From positions 1-41,540 of the forward strand of contig JAKBAC010000008.1 of NCBI GenBank assembly GCA_021809365.1: a DNA stretch of 41,540 nt. Reading direction: 5' to 3'. Of the stretch, positions 27,301 through 37,176 are shown piece by piece. The position numbers and the translations under genes were made by a program. The notes under the pieces were generated by a model. The model was not told where the DNA came from, ran no database searches, and worked only from the letters and a program-made list of their open reading frames with translations. How positions within the stretch are numbered: position 1 is the first letter of the stretch; the number at the start of each line of letters is the position of its first letter. This DNA comes from Planctomycetota bacterium. Lineage in GTDB: Bacteria > Planctomycetota > Phycisphaerae > WQYP01.

Positions 27301-27936
27301 TTACTTGAGTTCCACGCTCCAATAGGCATGGTCAAGGAAGTGTTTCCAAGTCGCGTATTTGTCCGACTCAAGGCGGACATTGATCACCGGGTTGCGGCGC
27401 GGCTTTACCGGCAGCTTCAGCAACTGCATACCCGCCTGATGCGGCGTGCGACCACCCTTGCGGGCGTTGCAATAGACACACGCACAGACGAGATTTTCCC
27501 AGACCGTCTTTCCACCCAGCGAGCGCGGCACAACGTGATCCAGCGATAATTCGCTGGTGGGGAACTTCCGGCGGCAGTATTGGCAGGCACCATGATCGCG
27601 GGCATAGATATTGCGGCGATTGAGTTTGACATCCTGCCGGGGCAGGCGGTCGTAGCCCAACAAGCGGATGATCCGCGGCACGGCAATCTCATAGCGCACG
27701 GTGCGGACGAAGTCATGCGACTCGCGCTCAAACTGTGCCTTCAATTGCGATATTTCCGTCCAGGATTCGATGTTGTAAGAAAAATAATTGCCATTTTCAA
27801 CGGAAATAACTTCGGCGATGTTCTTACAGAGCAGCGTGAACGCACGGCGGGCATTGACTACACGAACCGCCATGTAGAGCCGATTCAACACCAGCACATT
27901 GCAGGAGAGGCCAGAGGGTATGCAATTTTCGGCCAA
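27301..27936 (-). CDS. HNH endonuclease family protein
   Basis: Predicted nuclease of 211 residues, of a type widespread as a single housekeeping-like gene in environmental bacteria. The N-terminal half has the family signature NVLVLNRLYMAVRVVNARRA. The HNH core holds zinc cysteines in ACQYCRRKF (118/121), the catalytic region SLDHVVPRSLGGKTVWENLV with His134, and the second zinc pair in CACVYCNARKGGRTP. It reads from TTG 27936 with GGAGA about 7 bases upstream. Oddly, a stronger ribosome site (GAGGAGG, 27966-27972) and ATG 27958 lie just upstream in another frame. The cellular role is unknown; nothing links it to a mobile element. Confidence 0.85.
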   Translation of the reverse strand: MAENCIPSGLSCNVLVLNRLYMAVRVVNARRAFTLLCKNIAEVISVENGNYFSYNIESWTEISQLKAQFERESHDFVRTVRYEIAVPRIIRLLGYDRLPRQDVKLNRRNIYARDHGACQYCRRKFPTSELSLDHVVPRSLGGKTVWENLVCACVYCNARKGGRTPHQAGMQLLKLPVKPRRNPVINVRLESDKYATWKHFLDHAYWSVELK

Positions 27937-27987
27937 GCGAAAATCTCCGCTTCAACATCGTTGGTCCTCCTCAATTGGCTTGCGGGC

Positions 27988-28022
27988 AAAAAAACCACAG
28001 GCTTTACCACCCGGCGGCCTGG
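27988..28022 (-). terminator. Intrinsic terminator after the Wzz/BY-kinase-like gene
   Basis: On the minus strand CCAGGC (28022-28017) pairs with GCCTGTGG (28002-27995) with one bulge, and a run of seven T (27994-27988) follows directly. It lies about 95 bases past the stop codon and probably ends the envelope operon before the HNH gene. Confidence 0.55.
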
Positions 28023-28117
28023 CATGAGCAAACGCGCAAAACGGTTGCTGAAGTCAGGAGTTCCAGCCCAACGTTCTCCCCATTGTCATCCCAACGGGCG
28101 ATAACTTCAAGTGTCCC

Positions 28118-30340
28118 TCAGGCCCCGGGCAGGGATTTCTCGTTTGATACGGGTTTGGTTGACGTTTGTCCCGACGCGGCATATTCAAAGAATGTACGAT
28201 AATTCTGGCGGAAATATCCCGCGCTGTAGGTTTGTGCGGCATTGAGAACGATGCCCACAAGGTTTGCGCGTACTTGCCGCAACTGTTCACGAATTCGGCC
28301 CACAGTACCGCGGGTAATCATACCGGCACGCAACACCGCAATTACGCCGTCAACGCGGGAAGCAAGATTGATGGAGTCGGCAACGAAAGTCAACGGAGCG
28401 CCATCAAAAATGATCATGTCGAACTGGGTTTTCATCTGCGCCAGTACTTCTGGAAAGGCGCGATGATCCGTCAATTCAGTCGGCAGTCTGGAGCGGGAAC
28501 CGCAGCCCAGAACGTGCAGCGCGGGAACTTCCGGTGATTGGGCGATGGCCTGCTCCAATGTCGCACGGCCGGCCAGCACGTCCGCCAGTCCGATTTCTGA
28601 AACAAACGGATAGACGCTTTGCATCGTGGGCCGATAGAAATTGGCATCCACCAGCAGCACTTTGAGTTCGCTGAGGGCAATGCTGTTCGCTAAATTGCTG
28701 GCTACCGTACTGGCACCGCCGCCGGGGGAGAAGCTGGCGACCAGCAGGGTCTGGATCGGGCGATCGGCGGCGGAAGCGGCGAGGCGTCCGCGAATTTGCC
28801 GGAACGATTCCGCCGTCATCGAGGCGGGCGAATTTCGCACGCTCATCATGGGGCTGCCGCTAAGCAGGGGATCATCGGCATGATCGGGAATGAAGCCCAG
28901 CAGGGGTAGGCGCATCACGCCCGTGATGTCGCGCGGCGTATTAATGCGGGTATTGGTGACCTCAACCAGATACGCCAAACCGAAAGAAAGCAAAAGGCCG
29001 AACACGAATCCGCCGATGAGAAAGTGCGATAGCTTCGGAAACGACATTGTTTTTGGCGGGATGGCGGCGTTGCGCAGCTGCACCTTGGATTCATCAATGG
29101 TGCGTTGGAGATTCATCATGGTGCTGCGATCAATAAGGCGATCCAACATGAGCTGATTGGTCTTGAGATTGGCCTCCATGGCGCGATACTGCTGAACCGC
29201 CGCGTCAAGGTCATGCACGAGCCGTTGTTCCCGCTGCACACGCGCCTGCGTGGACGCCAGAACTGCGGCATCGGATTGCATCCGCAACTGGGCGGCCTGT
29301 TGCATTTGCAATCTGCCCCGCAGCGTGAGTTTCTGCTTCAATTGATCAATCTGCCGCTGCATGCTGGCTTCCCGGATTTCCAGCGCGATCGTACCGCGAT
29401 AACCCGTGCCCAGCGTTTTTTTGGAGACCTGAATTTGCTGCTGAAGGTCCAGCAGATTGAGCTCAAGGGCGCGAAGATTTTGATCATTATCCACGAGCTG
29501 CTGCATTTCCGGTGAGAGTTTCAGCGTATTGTTGGCAACCTGATTCTTGATCTCCTGATAGGCGGCCTCGGATTGCCGGGCCTCCATCTCGGCCCGCAGC
29601 AGGAATTTCTGCAGTTCATCAAGGGTGCTGGTCAAAACGGTATGCTGTTCAATGAGGCCGGGGACATCGTGCGCCACGCGGAACGTTTCCACCCGGGCTT
29701 CCATGGCTTCCACCTTGGCCTGCATGCTGGCCTCCGCGGATGAAACGCTCTGGGCTTCACGGGACAACTGTCGGCGTTCCTGATGTCGAACATAGCTGAT
29801 ATACACATTACTGACCGCATTTACCAGATCGGCGCTTTCCTGCGGATTGTGCCAGGCCAAACTGATTTCAAAAAGGTTGGTATGGGGAATTGGACTGACA
29901 ATCAAATCCTTCCGGAGGCCATCCATGGGATCAGAAGCGTGGGCGATAAACCAGGAGCTTTGCTCCGATGGATTGTTGGAACTTTGTTGAAACGCCTTGG
30001 TTTGCAGCGCCGTTTGCAGCACATCAGGGCTGCGTACCAGAACCACCTGGCTGTTAATAAACCGGCTCACTCCGGTATCGGTTCCATAGGATCCATTTTG
30101 CCGCGCGTTGAGAGGGTTGCGCAGATTTGGGCGCACTTCAAATATGGACGTTGCCGTATAGCGTCGATCGTACTGGTGAAACACGAGAAACAGGGCACCA
30201 CCGATCAGAATCCCGAGCAATGTGCCCAGAAGAATCAACCATTTATATCGCCGGACGATAAAGTCAAGCTTAGGCCCGGTCGGCATACTGGATTGATCCG
30301 GGATTGATCCGGCCAGAGCAAGCGCGTTTGATTGCGTCAT
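28118..30340 (-). CDS. Wzz/GumC-type chain-length protein with a degenerate BY-kinase domain
   Basis: Inner-membrane polysaccharide co-polymerase of 740 residues. One transmembrane helix (about 34-54) opens a Wzz domain, a long periplasmic coiled coil follows (about 190-420), and the second helix is near 445-470. The C-terminal domain (about 515-720) is the P-loop kinase of bacterial tyrosine autokinases, but Walker A reads SFSPGGGASTVASNLA: the invariant Lys is Ala543. Walker A' is VLLVDANFYRP (canonical second Asp is Asn) and Walker B is FDMIIFDGAPL. The C-terminus keeps a tyrosine cluster (T-Y-S-A-G-Y-F-R-Q-N-Y). It may control chain length without kinase activity. AGGG lies 5 bases before ATG 30340. 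It is the last gene of the exosortase/export cluster. Confidence 0.9.
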   Translation of the reverse strand: MTQSNALALAGSIPDQSSMPTGPKLDFIVRRYKWLILLGTLLGILIGGALFLVFHQYDRRYTATSIFEVRPNLRNPLNARQNGSYGTDTGVSRFINSQVVLVRSPDVLQTALQTKAFQQSSNNPSEQSSWFIAHASDPMDGLRKDLIVSPIPHTNLFEISLAWHNPQESADLVNAVSNVYISYVRHQERRQLSREAQSVSSAEASMQAKVEAMEARVETFRVAHDVPGLIEQHTVLTSTLDELQKFLLRAEMEARQSEAAYQEIKNQVANNTLKLSPEMQQLVDNDQNLRALELNLLDLQQQIQVSKKTLGTGYRGTIALEIREASMQRQIDQLKQKLTLRGRLQMQQAAQLRMQSDAAVLASTQARVQREQRLVHDLDAAVQQYRAMEANLKTNQLMLDRLIDRSTMMNLQRTIDESKVQLRNAAIPPKTMSFPKLSHFLIGGFVFGLLLSFGLAYLVEVTNTRINTPRDITGVMRLPLLGFIPDHADDPLLSGSPMMSVRNSPASMTAESFRQIRGRLAASAADRPIQTLLVASFSPGGGASTVASNLANSIALSELKVLLVDANFYRPTMQSVYPFVSEIGLADVLAGRATLEQAIAQSPEVPALHVLGCGSRSRLPTELTDHRAFPEVLAQMKTQFDMIIFDGAPLTFVADSINLASRVDGVIAVLRAGMITRGTVGRIREQLRQVRANLVGIVLNAAQTYSAGYFRQNYRTFFEYAASGQTSTKPVSNEKSLPGA

Positions 30341-30488
30341 GGTATCCCTCTAAAAAGGCTCAAGACGAAACTCACATACAACAGATCAGAGCCAAAGCTC
30401 CATTGCCACCGTTATACTCATTTTTACGCCGCCCGCAAGTATAAAAATCCAAATAACCACCGATTATGGTCTGGTATACACCAGCAGA
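30341..30488. other. Gap between the TPR gene and the chain-length gene
   Basis: These 148 bases contain a CTGGT-ATAC-ACCAG hairpin (30471-30484) five bases past the TPR stop codon, without a nearby T-run, and the AGGG ribosome site of the next gene. An internal promoter is possible but not obvious. Confidence 0.4.
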
Positions 30489-33400
30489 TCATCCATGCAA
30501 CTGCTTTAGCAGCTTCATGGCACGCGGCAAAATCGGATCATCCGTGGCTTGGGCCTTTTTTATTCCCTGTTTGAGAATTTTAACTGCCCTGGTAATGTCT
30601 TTTTGCGCCACGAGCACTCGCGCCAAGTGATAGTAGGCAGTCGCGGGCGGGTTATACCGCAGGCTGCGATCCAGTGCCGCGGCAGCCGCCGTCAGATCGC
30701 CATTGAGGAAGCGAATCCAGCCCAAGGTATCCAACACCGCCCCGTTGTGGGCATATTGACCGGTACCACCAGCCTGTTTGACAAGCAGGGCGTTGCAGTG
30801 CTCAATATAGGGCACGGCGGCCGCCGGCTGATGTAGTTTAACAGCCAGCAGATACGCCAGATTGTTTAGAATCGCCGGATCATCGGGATTGACTTTGAGA
30901 ATATCCTGGTAATAACCACGACAACTGTCGAATTGCTTTAACCGGTAGCTGGCAAATGCCGCGACTTCCAGAGCCGCATGGCGAACCACGGGAGACGGAT
31001 TACTCGCCAAAGCAAGTTTTGCGGAATTTAAAGCGCCCAACGTCTGTTTATTGGCAAACTGCGCCATGGCCCTGGCAGTGGCCAAGAGCGCCGGATCAAA
31101 ATGTTTGTCAGCGGCAAGTGAATCGACCGATTTTACCACCATGGCCAATTGGCCCGATCCGGCAAATGCCGATTGATAGGCCGAGAGCACCGTTAAAAAT
31201 TGTGCGGCATTACCACCGGTCAATTTCAACATGGTGGTGAAATCCGCGGATGCGGCGGCAAACTTTTTGAGCTTCACACCGACCTGGGCCCGTTCCATAT
31301 AAAGTTCAACGGTATTGGGCGCAAGTGCGAGTGCTTTGCCGGTAACATCAACGGCGGTTTGATAATCCCCCGCCGCCAGCAGGATCTGCGCATAAGCTAC
31401 AGCCGCAGTGGTACTCCGATCAGCTAATTGAAAGGCCTTTTTCGCAACTGTCACGGCGGTATTTTTCCGGCCCATCAGCAGGTCATATCGCGCCTGCATC
31501 ATCACCCACTGCGGACTTGATGGATAGGCCGACAGCGATTCCGTAATGAGTCTGTCAAGTTTCTGTAATGGCTGAAGCGAGCGCAATGTGGAAGCGGCAT
31601 CGCTGTTATCCCCGGGTGCCAGCGCCAGATCGCGTTCCGAAAGATCAAACAGGAGTTCCGCCAACTGAGCGCGGGAAACCTGATCCCGCGGCGCAGCCTT
31701 CATGATTGTGTCGTACTCATAAATAGCCTCGGCAAATTCACCCGCACCCACGTAGGCTTGGGCCAGCAACTGTTCGGCGGCAACATCAGATGCGTCCGCG
31801 GACAAGAGCAGTTGCAAATCTTGAATAGCCTGCGCGTATTGGGGATTCGGCGGTAAAAGCAACAATGTGGCCATATCATAAAGCGCATGCGGATCATGCG
31901 GATTAAGTGCCAGCGCCGCGGTTAAAGCCGTGTTAGCCATGGTCTTCTGACCATCGCGTAAATAAGCGAAACCTTCGAGCACCAACGCCTCTTCATCCGA
32001 TGGATTTTTGTTCAGGAACCGGCTCTTGAGCACAGATATACCTTGGGCAGCTTGCCCATCGCGGATCAGCGTTTCGGCATACCGAAGGCCAATCACCCGA
32101 TTCTCCGGCATGGCGTTATAGAGGCTGGAATATTCGGACAGCGCCAGTTTGAATTGACCGGCATTAAAATACATATCACCAAGGCGACGTTGAACGGTAT
32201 ATCGGCCCTTCGGCTGTGCCTTCAGAGCGGTCTGATACACCTCGGCGGCCTGACGTAAGTGGCCGGCATTCTGATAAAAGTCACCCAGCATCAGGCGACC
32301 GGCGAAGGCTACATCCCGCTTGCGACTTTCGGCCAGCGTTTCAAAAATCCGCTGTGCGGCATTGGGTTTTTTTTCCAGCACATATATATTCGCCAGATAC
32401 TTGGCTAATTGCAGATTGTCGGGATGGCTCTGACGCGCTGTGAGCAATAAGGCGATAGCTCGCTTCGGATTTTTGACGCGCATATACAAAAGCGCCAAGC
32501 TCGCCGCATTATCCAGATTGGACGGATCGCGTTTGTAAATCGCCAGACGACGTGCGATTTCAGGGCCGGGCTTTCCATATCGATCCTGAAACTGATAATG
32601 CCAGTGTTGAAATTGTGCATCCAGCGGATAATACGCCAGCCCCTGATTGACCAGATTTCTGGCCCGTTGAATATCCGCGGGGTTGCGCGATTGCAGATCA
32701 TACTGAATCAACGCAGTCAGTGCGTTCAGATCATCCGGTTTGGCCTGCAAAACACCTGTGAGCGCCTTTACGCCATCCCGCACATTGCCCGATGACAACA
32801 GCGCTATACCGTAAAATGCCTTGATGTTCGCATCATTGGGATGTTTTTTTAACACTCCAGCCAGAGTCTGGGCGGCACCCGCGGAATTGCCTTTCGCAAT
32901 GTCCAACTGAGCCTGCAATAAGGCACCCTTGTAGCCATCGACATTCAAGTTTCCCCCATGTCTGGCCAATTGCCCGGCGTGCTTAAAGTGCTTCAGTGCC
33001 AGAGCCACTTGAAATTCCGCTTTAATAACTTTCGGATTATCCGGATGCGCCGCGGCCAACGGTGCCATCACCTTTTCCGCGGCGGCGTTATCCCCAGTGG
33101 ATAGATAATATCGACTTAAAAGTAATCCGCGTTCAATGGGATCCGGTAATTTTTTGATGGCATCCAACTGTGCCTGCTGCGCGGAACCTCCCGCTACGGA
33201 GATCTGAGCGATGTTACTGGTCAGCGGCCCCAAGGATATAGTTGGCATGGGCGATTGGGCATTCGACAACTGATTGTTGAGCAGGATAAATTGAAGATTG
33301 GAAGGAGCAGCCTTGAGCGCCGTGGCGATCAGGGCTTGCGCCGCCGCACGCTGATTTAAACCGGCCATGGCGGCATAAGCCACCGTTACCACCTGCGGAT

Positions 33401-35159
33401 CACCCGGAGATTGTGCCAGCCATGGAGCGATTGTTTGTTGAGCTTCCGTATAGCGGTGTTCGGCCAGCTCAAGGCGGGCCTTAAGCTGCGCGAGTGAAAA
33501 ATTGTGGGCGGTATCAAGGCGGCGAAGCAGTGTGGCCAATTCGGTTCGCCGATTGAGATTAGCCAGTGCGAAGGCTTCGATGTTTAATGCCGTGGCATTT
33601 TTCGGATCCTCTGTGAGCACCTTGCGGGCGACGGCCAATGCCTCGGCGGGCCGCTCCTGCACAATAAGCTGCGCCTGGGCCAGGGCGACGCTGGGTTGGC
33701 CAGGAAGATATTTTTGAATTTCCTTGAAAATCGCCAGCGCCGACCCGGATTGCCCGCGCATTTCGTAAATCTGGGCCAGCAACTGCTTTTCGGACAACCA
33801 CAGATGAATATCCCGGGGATCGCCCGGTGCCAGGATGTCATCAGCCTTTTTGATCCAGCGATCCGCGGCATCCAGCCGCCCCTGAACAAATCGCAATCTG
33901 GCGCGGGCCACATAAACCCATGCGGATTGAGGCATACGCTGAGCCACCCAGGCCAGCGCATCGGAAGCGTGGGCAAGATTCCCATTCCGCGCATTGGAAC
34001 TGGCCGGCGCTTCCATCGCCAGTTGCAGATAGGCCCCCATGAGCATTTCGTTGATGCGCAGGCCGATACTCTGATTTAATTCGGGAATTAATCCGCCGCC
34101 CGGGGTGGGATGTGTGAGGCCTTCTTTGAGATAACTGATGGCCTGCCCCGGATGATTGGCCCGGCGCAGCATCTCGCCCAGCGCCGCATAGTTGCTCATG
34201 ACATCAGGCCGCAGGGCAATTATTTTTTTGAATAGCTCGGCCACCCGCATGGGATCGGCCCCCTGGACAAGCAATTGCTGGGCCTGGGCACCAAGAACTT
34301 TGGTGTTGTCCGGCGCAAGTTTCTCCGCCAGGGCCAAAGTTCGCGCAGCGTCTTTCTCACGCCCCGGCACAGCGCGGTAAATGGCCGCCATGCGGAGAAG
34401 CGCTTCAATATTACGCGGATGCCTGGCGATAAAGCCCTTCATGACGGCGATGCCTTTATCGGCGAGCTTCGTCATGCCGGCCGCATCAATGAGATTCTGG
34501 GCGTGCGCCGCCTCTGCCTGCTCAATATATACCTGGGCGAGAAGCGCATAAGGCTCAACATTATCGGGTTGCAACTTGCACGCCGTTCGCAGATCGGTCC
34601 GAGCGGAAATAAAACGACGGTTGGTTAAAGCGGCCAATCCGGAGACTGAGCGCAGGCGAGCCTGGGCACGGTACATATAGGCGGTGGCATTTTTCGGATC
34701 CAGTGTGATGACATGATCCGCCTGCGACCGCACCGGTGCCCAAGCTGTTGAATTGCCGCCAAATTCACTGGCGGCCTGGTAGGATGCCTTGAGCAGGTGC
34801 TCCCACCCTGCAAGGAGACGGGGATTCTGCTCTACCGCCCCCTGCCATTCATTGATGGCAGCACCGTAGTGCCGCAGATCCATCGCGGTGGTTTTATAAT
34901 CCAGATCGCCCAGCTTGAGAAGTATCTCCGCCGCCTGCGGCAAATGTTCGCGCACAGCGACCAGCGCCGCCCGCTGGTAGAATTGTCGGGCCAATTTATA
35001 GCGCGATTTTTTAAGCGCCGCCTCCGCCTGCGCCACCAGCCGCGTTGGATTATTGTTGATTTTGTTAAGAGTCACCACCACCACGGTCAACCCGCCGATG
35101 ATGACGACCAGCACAACAATCAATGCAATTAAAAACTGTTTATTAACCCGTTTAGCCAT
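30489..35159 (-). CDS. Giant membrane-anchored TPR protein (PrsT-like)
   Basis: A 1556-residue protein with one N-terminal transmembrane helix (about 9-31, rich in Val/Ile/Leu) and an otherwise periplasmic array of tetratricopeptide repeats, seen as repeated patterns such as A-x-x-x-Y-x-x-A-L-x-x-x-P and D-P-x-x-x-x-A-x-x-x-L-A. Large TPR proteins of this type accompany exosortase/PEP-CTERM export loci and are thought to scaffold assembly. AAGGA 6 bases before the start overlaps the EpsI stop region, and only 9 bases separate the genes, so they are one operon. There is no lipobox, unlike the lipoprotein form. Partners cannot be named from sequence. Confidence 0.85.
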   Translation of the reverse strand: MAKRVNKQFLIALIVVLVVIIGGLTVVVVTLNKINNNPTRLVAQAEAALKKSRYKLARQFYQRAALVAVREHLPQAAEILLKLGDLDYKTTAMDLRHYGAAINEWQGAVEQNPRLLAGWEHLLKASYQAASEFGGNSTAWAPVRSQADHVITLDPKNATAYMYRAQARLRSVSGLAALTNRRFISARTDLRTACKLQPDNVEPYALLAQVYIEQAEAAHAQNLIDAAGMTKLADKGIAVMKGFIARHPRNIEALLRMAAIYRAVPGREKDAARTLALAEKLAPDNTKVLGAQAQQLLVQGADPMRVAELFKKIIALRPDVMSNYAALGEMLRRANHPGQAISYLKEGLTHPTPGGGLIPELNQSIGLRINEMLMGAYLQLAMEAPASSNARNGNLAHASDALAWVAQRMPQSAWVYVARARLRFVQGRLDAADRWIKKADDILAPGDPRDIHLWLSEKQLLAQIYEMRGQSGSALAIFKEIQKYLPGQPSVALAQAQLIVQERPAEALAVARKVLTEDPKNATALNIEAFALANLNRRTELATLLRRLDTAHNFSLAQLKARLELAEHRYTEAQQTIAPWLAQSPGDPQVVTVAYAAMAGLNQRAAAQALIATALKAAPSNLQFILLNNQLSNAQSPMPTISLGPLTSNIAQISVAGGSAQQAQLDAIKKLPDPIERGLLLSRYYLSTGDNAAAEKVMAPLAAAHPDNPKVIKAEFQVALALKHFKHAGQLARHGGNLNVDGYKGALLQAQLDIAKGNSAGAAQTLAGVLKKHPNDANIKAFYGIALLSSGNVRDGVKALTGVLQAKPDDLNALTALIQYDLQSRNPADIQRARNLVNQGLAYYPLDAQFQHWHYQFQDRYGKPGPEIARRLAIYKRDPSNLDNAASLALLYMRVKNPKRAIALLLTARQSHPDNLQLAKYLANIYVLEKKPNAAQRIFETLAESRKRDVAFAGRLMLGDFYQNAGHLRQAAEVYQTALKAQPKGRYTVQRRLGDMYFNAGQFKLALSEYSSLYNAMPENRVIGLRYAETLIRDGQAAQGISVLKSRFLNKNPSDEEALVLEGFAYLRDGQKTMANTALTAALALNPHDPHALYDMATLLLLPPNPQYAQAIQDLQLLLSADASDVAAEQLLAQAYVGAGEFAEAIYEYDTIMKAAPRDQVSRAQLAELLFDLSERDLALAPGDNSDAASTLRSLQPLQKLDRLITESLSAYPSSPQWVMMQARYDLLMGRKNTAVTVAKKAFQLADRSTTAAVAYAQILLAAGDYQTAVDVTGKALALAPNTVELYMERAQVGVKLKKFAAASADFTTMLKLTGGNAAQFLTVLSAYQSAFAGSGQLAMVVKSVDSLAADKHFDPALLATARAMAQFANKQTLGALNSAKLALASNPSPVVRHAALEVAAFASYRLKQFDSCRGYYQDILKVNPDDPAILNNLAYLLAVKLHQPAAAVPYIEHCNALLVKQAGGTGQYAHNGAVLDTLGWIRFLNGDLTAAAAALDRSLRYNPPATAYYHLARVLVAQKDITRAVKILKQGIKKAQATDDPILPRAMKLLKQLHG

Positions 35160-35168
35160 GCTGATTCC

Positions 35169-36032
35169 TTAGTGCCTCGTATGAGATTTCACATTTATTA
35201 TTTTCAGTTTCGTGCCATTTTTTCCGGATACCGGGGCCGCTTTTGGCGCATTGAGTTTCTTCCAATCCGGCAGCAATCGCTCAATGGAAGGCAACGCCGC
35301 GCGAATAAATGAAGCTATCGCCTTGCGCGCCTGCGCACGGGTAGTTAAGCCGCCGGGGCCATCGGCGGTAACTTCAATTTTAGCATCATATCCGTATTTG
35401 CTGGTGGTACGCCAGAACAATTCACTGACCTGCTGCGGATTAGGGACATATCGGCCATCAACCTGAAATACATACGCCACATTGACGTAGCGTCCACGGT
35501 GCTGATTCAAACTCAGCGGAATCTCGGAATCGCTCATTTTCGGCGCATAAAAAGAAAGAAACCGCATTTCCAGATCGGAGTATGTCCCGTTCGCGTGCGG
35601 CACATGATGGATCGTAATCAAATCATCATGTATCCGCTTCATGCCCACGCCCGCCCAGCAGACATTGGGAACGTGCGGCGTAGCGTAAGCGGTGTCATAA
35701 TAATTCAGATTCAAATTTATTTGTGAACCGGCGGTCCCCGCAAGCATTTTCGTATTGGCATACGCGCGCAACAGATAATGATGCGTACCAAGCACCTGCA
35801 CAATCTCCGACGATAGTCGCTGATCGACCGCGCCTTTGGGCATCACCCATTGCCCCAACTTTTTGGGCAAACTGCGCAAAGGAGCCTGCAGGGGAGTAGG
35901 TAGTTTTCGCAAAACCACTTTGAACGCGCTGGAGGCAATGCCCAGCGAGACCAGTCCGCCGATCAGAATTCCCAAGGCGACCATGGTCGGAAAAAATCTT
36001 CTTATCTCCATGCCTGCGCGATCGGTGTTCAT
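35169..36032 (-). CDS. Exosortase-associated EpsI family protein
   Basis: A 287-residue protein with an N-terminal transmembrane helix (about 16-35) and an EpsI domain. The domain starts around LPKKLGQWVMPKG and holds the typical N-L-N-Y-Y-D followed by HVPNVCWAGVGM, with the conserved Cys125. EpsI domains occur fused to, or directly after, exosortases and are believed to assist processing or exopolysaccharide coupling, but no activity is established. The start overlaps the exosortase stop as ATGA, so the two are translationally coupled and likely form a complex. The basic C-terminal tail (from about 265) is unusual but unassigned. Confidence 0.9.
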   Translation of the reverse strand: MNTDRAGMEIRRFFPTMVALGILIGGLVSLGIASSAFKVVLRKLPTPLQAPLRSLPKKLGQWVMPKGAVDQRLSSEIVQVLGTHHYLLRAYANTKMLAGTAGSQINLNLNYYDTAYATPHVPNVCWAGVGMKRIHDDLITIHHVPHANGTYSDLEMRFLSFYAPKMSDSEIPLSLNQHRGRYVNVAYVFQVDGRYVPNPQQVSELFWRTTSKYGYDAKIEVTADGPGGLTTRAQARKAIASFIRAALPSIERLLPDWKKLNAPKAAPVSGKNGTKLKIINVKSHTRH

Positions 36033-37033
36033 GTCCGCGCCTCCGGGTTCAAGCCGCCCCGCGGGGAACTGTCTTCGACGAAAAGATGTGATTCAAACAG
36101 GTCAATCAATTTAGCCACGCCAAGTTGCAGCAGCCCCGCTGGAATAAGCATCAGCAGGCCGAGGCTGGCATGGGTGCTGCCCCGCGCCCATTCCGATCCA
36201 GCGTATGCGAACAGCACGCCGGTGAGGGTGACCCGCAGTGCATTGACAAATATGGCGATCGGCAACGCGCACAACGCCAGCAAAAGCTTCTGCCATACCG
36301 GACGATTGGTCGAGTATGACAAGGCCACGGCCAGCGCAAAGAAGGCCGTGAGCATCCGAATTCCGCTGCAGGCCTGTGCCACATTCAGCGATGGCCAATG
36401 ATCTCCAACCTGTATATGAATCTGCGTAGCCTCACGGTAAGCATGCACGCCGAACAACAGGAGCATGTGCGCTCCACCCGACGCCGCAATGTATTGCAGC
36501 GGCGTGGTGAGCTTCACATACAGCGCCTGGGGCGGATTGATCATGAATAACAAGTAACAGATTGGCAACCAGAGAATTTTCATCTGCTCCCAACCCAGCA
36601 GCCACAGCCCCAGACCAAACAGCACCACCAACATGCTTAAATCAGAAAACTGCTCCTGACCCGTAATCCGAAAAAGCACCTGCCCAAATACGCCAAACGC
36701 CAAAATTGCCAATCCAATTGGCGCGGGTTTCACCGGCAATCGGCACAAGGTGTCCCATCGCAGCATAATGAATATCGCGCTGATGACCGGGATCAGAAAC
36801 CCCTGACTGAAATTCGGATTGGTGCTCCACACATGCACCAATTGCGCAAAATTAATTTGATATAAGAGATAAAAAGCCAGACCCAGCACCAGGACCACCG
36901 CCGGCACAAAATCAGGGACTTTGTTCTTCCGCACAGTGCTTTGTGATGCCGCCTCGTAATCATAGCGCAGCCTTTGAGGTGACGGGCCGGGAGCGCTATC
37001 GCGTACAGCGTTGGAGGTTTCTGATGCCGGCAT
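36029..37033 (-). CDS. Exosortase (membrane transpeptidase)
   Basis: Multi-pass inner-membrane cysteine protease/transpeptidase thought to cleave C-terminal sorting signals and transfer exported proteins to an envelope acceptor. The 334 residues have about eight hydrophobic segments after a 40-residue cytoplasmic N-terminus. The catalytic triad is intact: Cys222 in NVAQACSGIRML, Arg267 in VNALRVTLTG and His288 in GSTHASLGLLM. GGGAG lies 8 bases before ATG 37033. The linked EpsI gene overlaps by 4 bases. No protein with a C-terminal sorting tripartite signal is encoded in this window, so substrates must lie elsewhere. Confidence 0.95.
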   Translation of the reverse strand: MPASETSNAVRDSAPGPSPQRLRYDYEAASQSTVRKNKVPDFVPAVVLVLGLAFYLLYQINFAQLVHVWSTNPNFSQGFLIPVISAIFIMLRWDTLCRLPVKPAPIGLAILAFGVFGQVLFRITGQEQFSDLSMLVVLFGLGLWLLGWEQMKILWLPICYLLFMINPPQALYVKLTTPLQYIAASGGAHMLLLFGVHAYREATQIHIQVGDHWPSLNVAQACSGIRMLTAFFALAVALSYSTNRPVWQKLLLALCALPIAIFVNALRVTLTGVLFAYAGSEWARGSTHASLGLLMLIPAGLLQLGVAKLIDLFESHLFVEDSSPRGGLNPEART

Positions 37034-37176
37034 TTTCTATGCTCCCTGAACGGCACTATACCGCACATACATCTGATGCCGCCGATGGGGGATTGTTTTC
37101 ATGAACTTGAAATCCGCCGTCGGTGCGAGTCCCATATTAATTCAGAAGTCCAGCCCCTGTCGCGAGGATACCGCGA

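Noticed and set aside
27937..28117. Cyclic-di-GMP riboswitch before the HNH gene
   Set aside because: A GTAAAGCCTG-like string drew attention, but the conserved core and second helix are missing; the hairpin with T7 is better read as a terminator.
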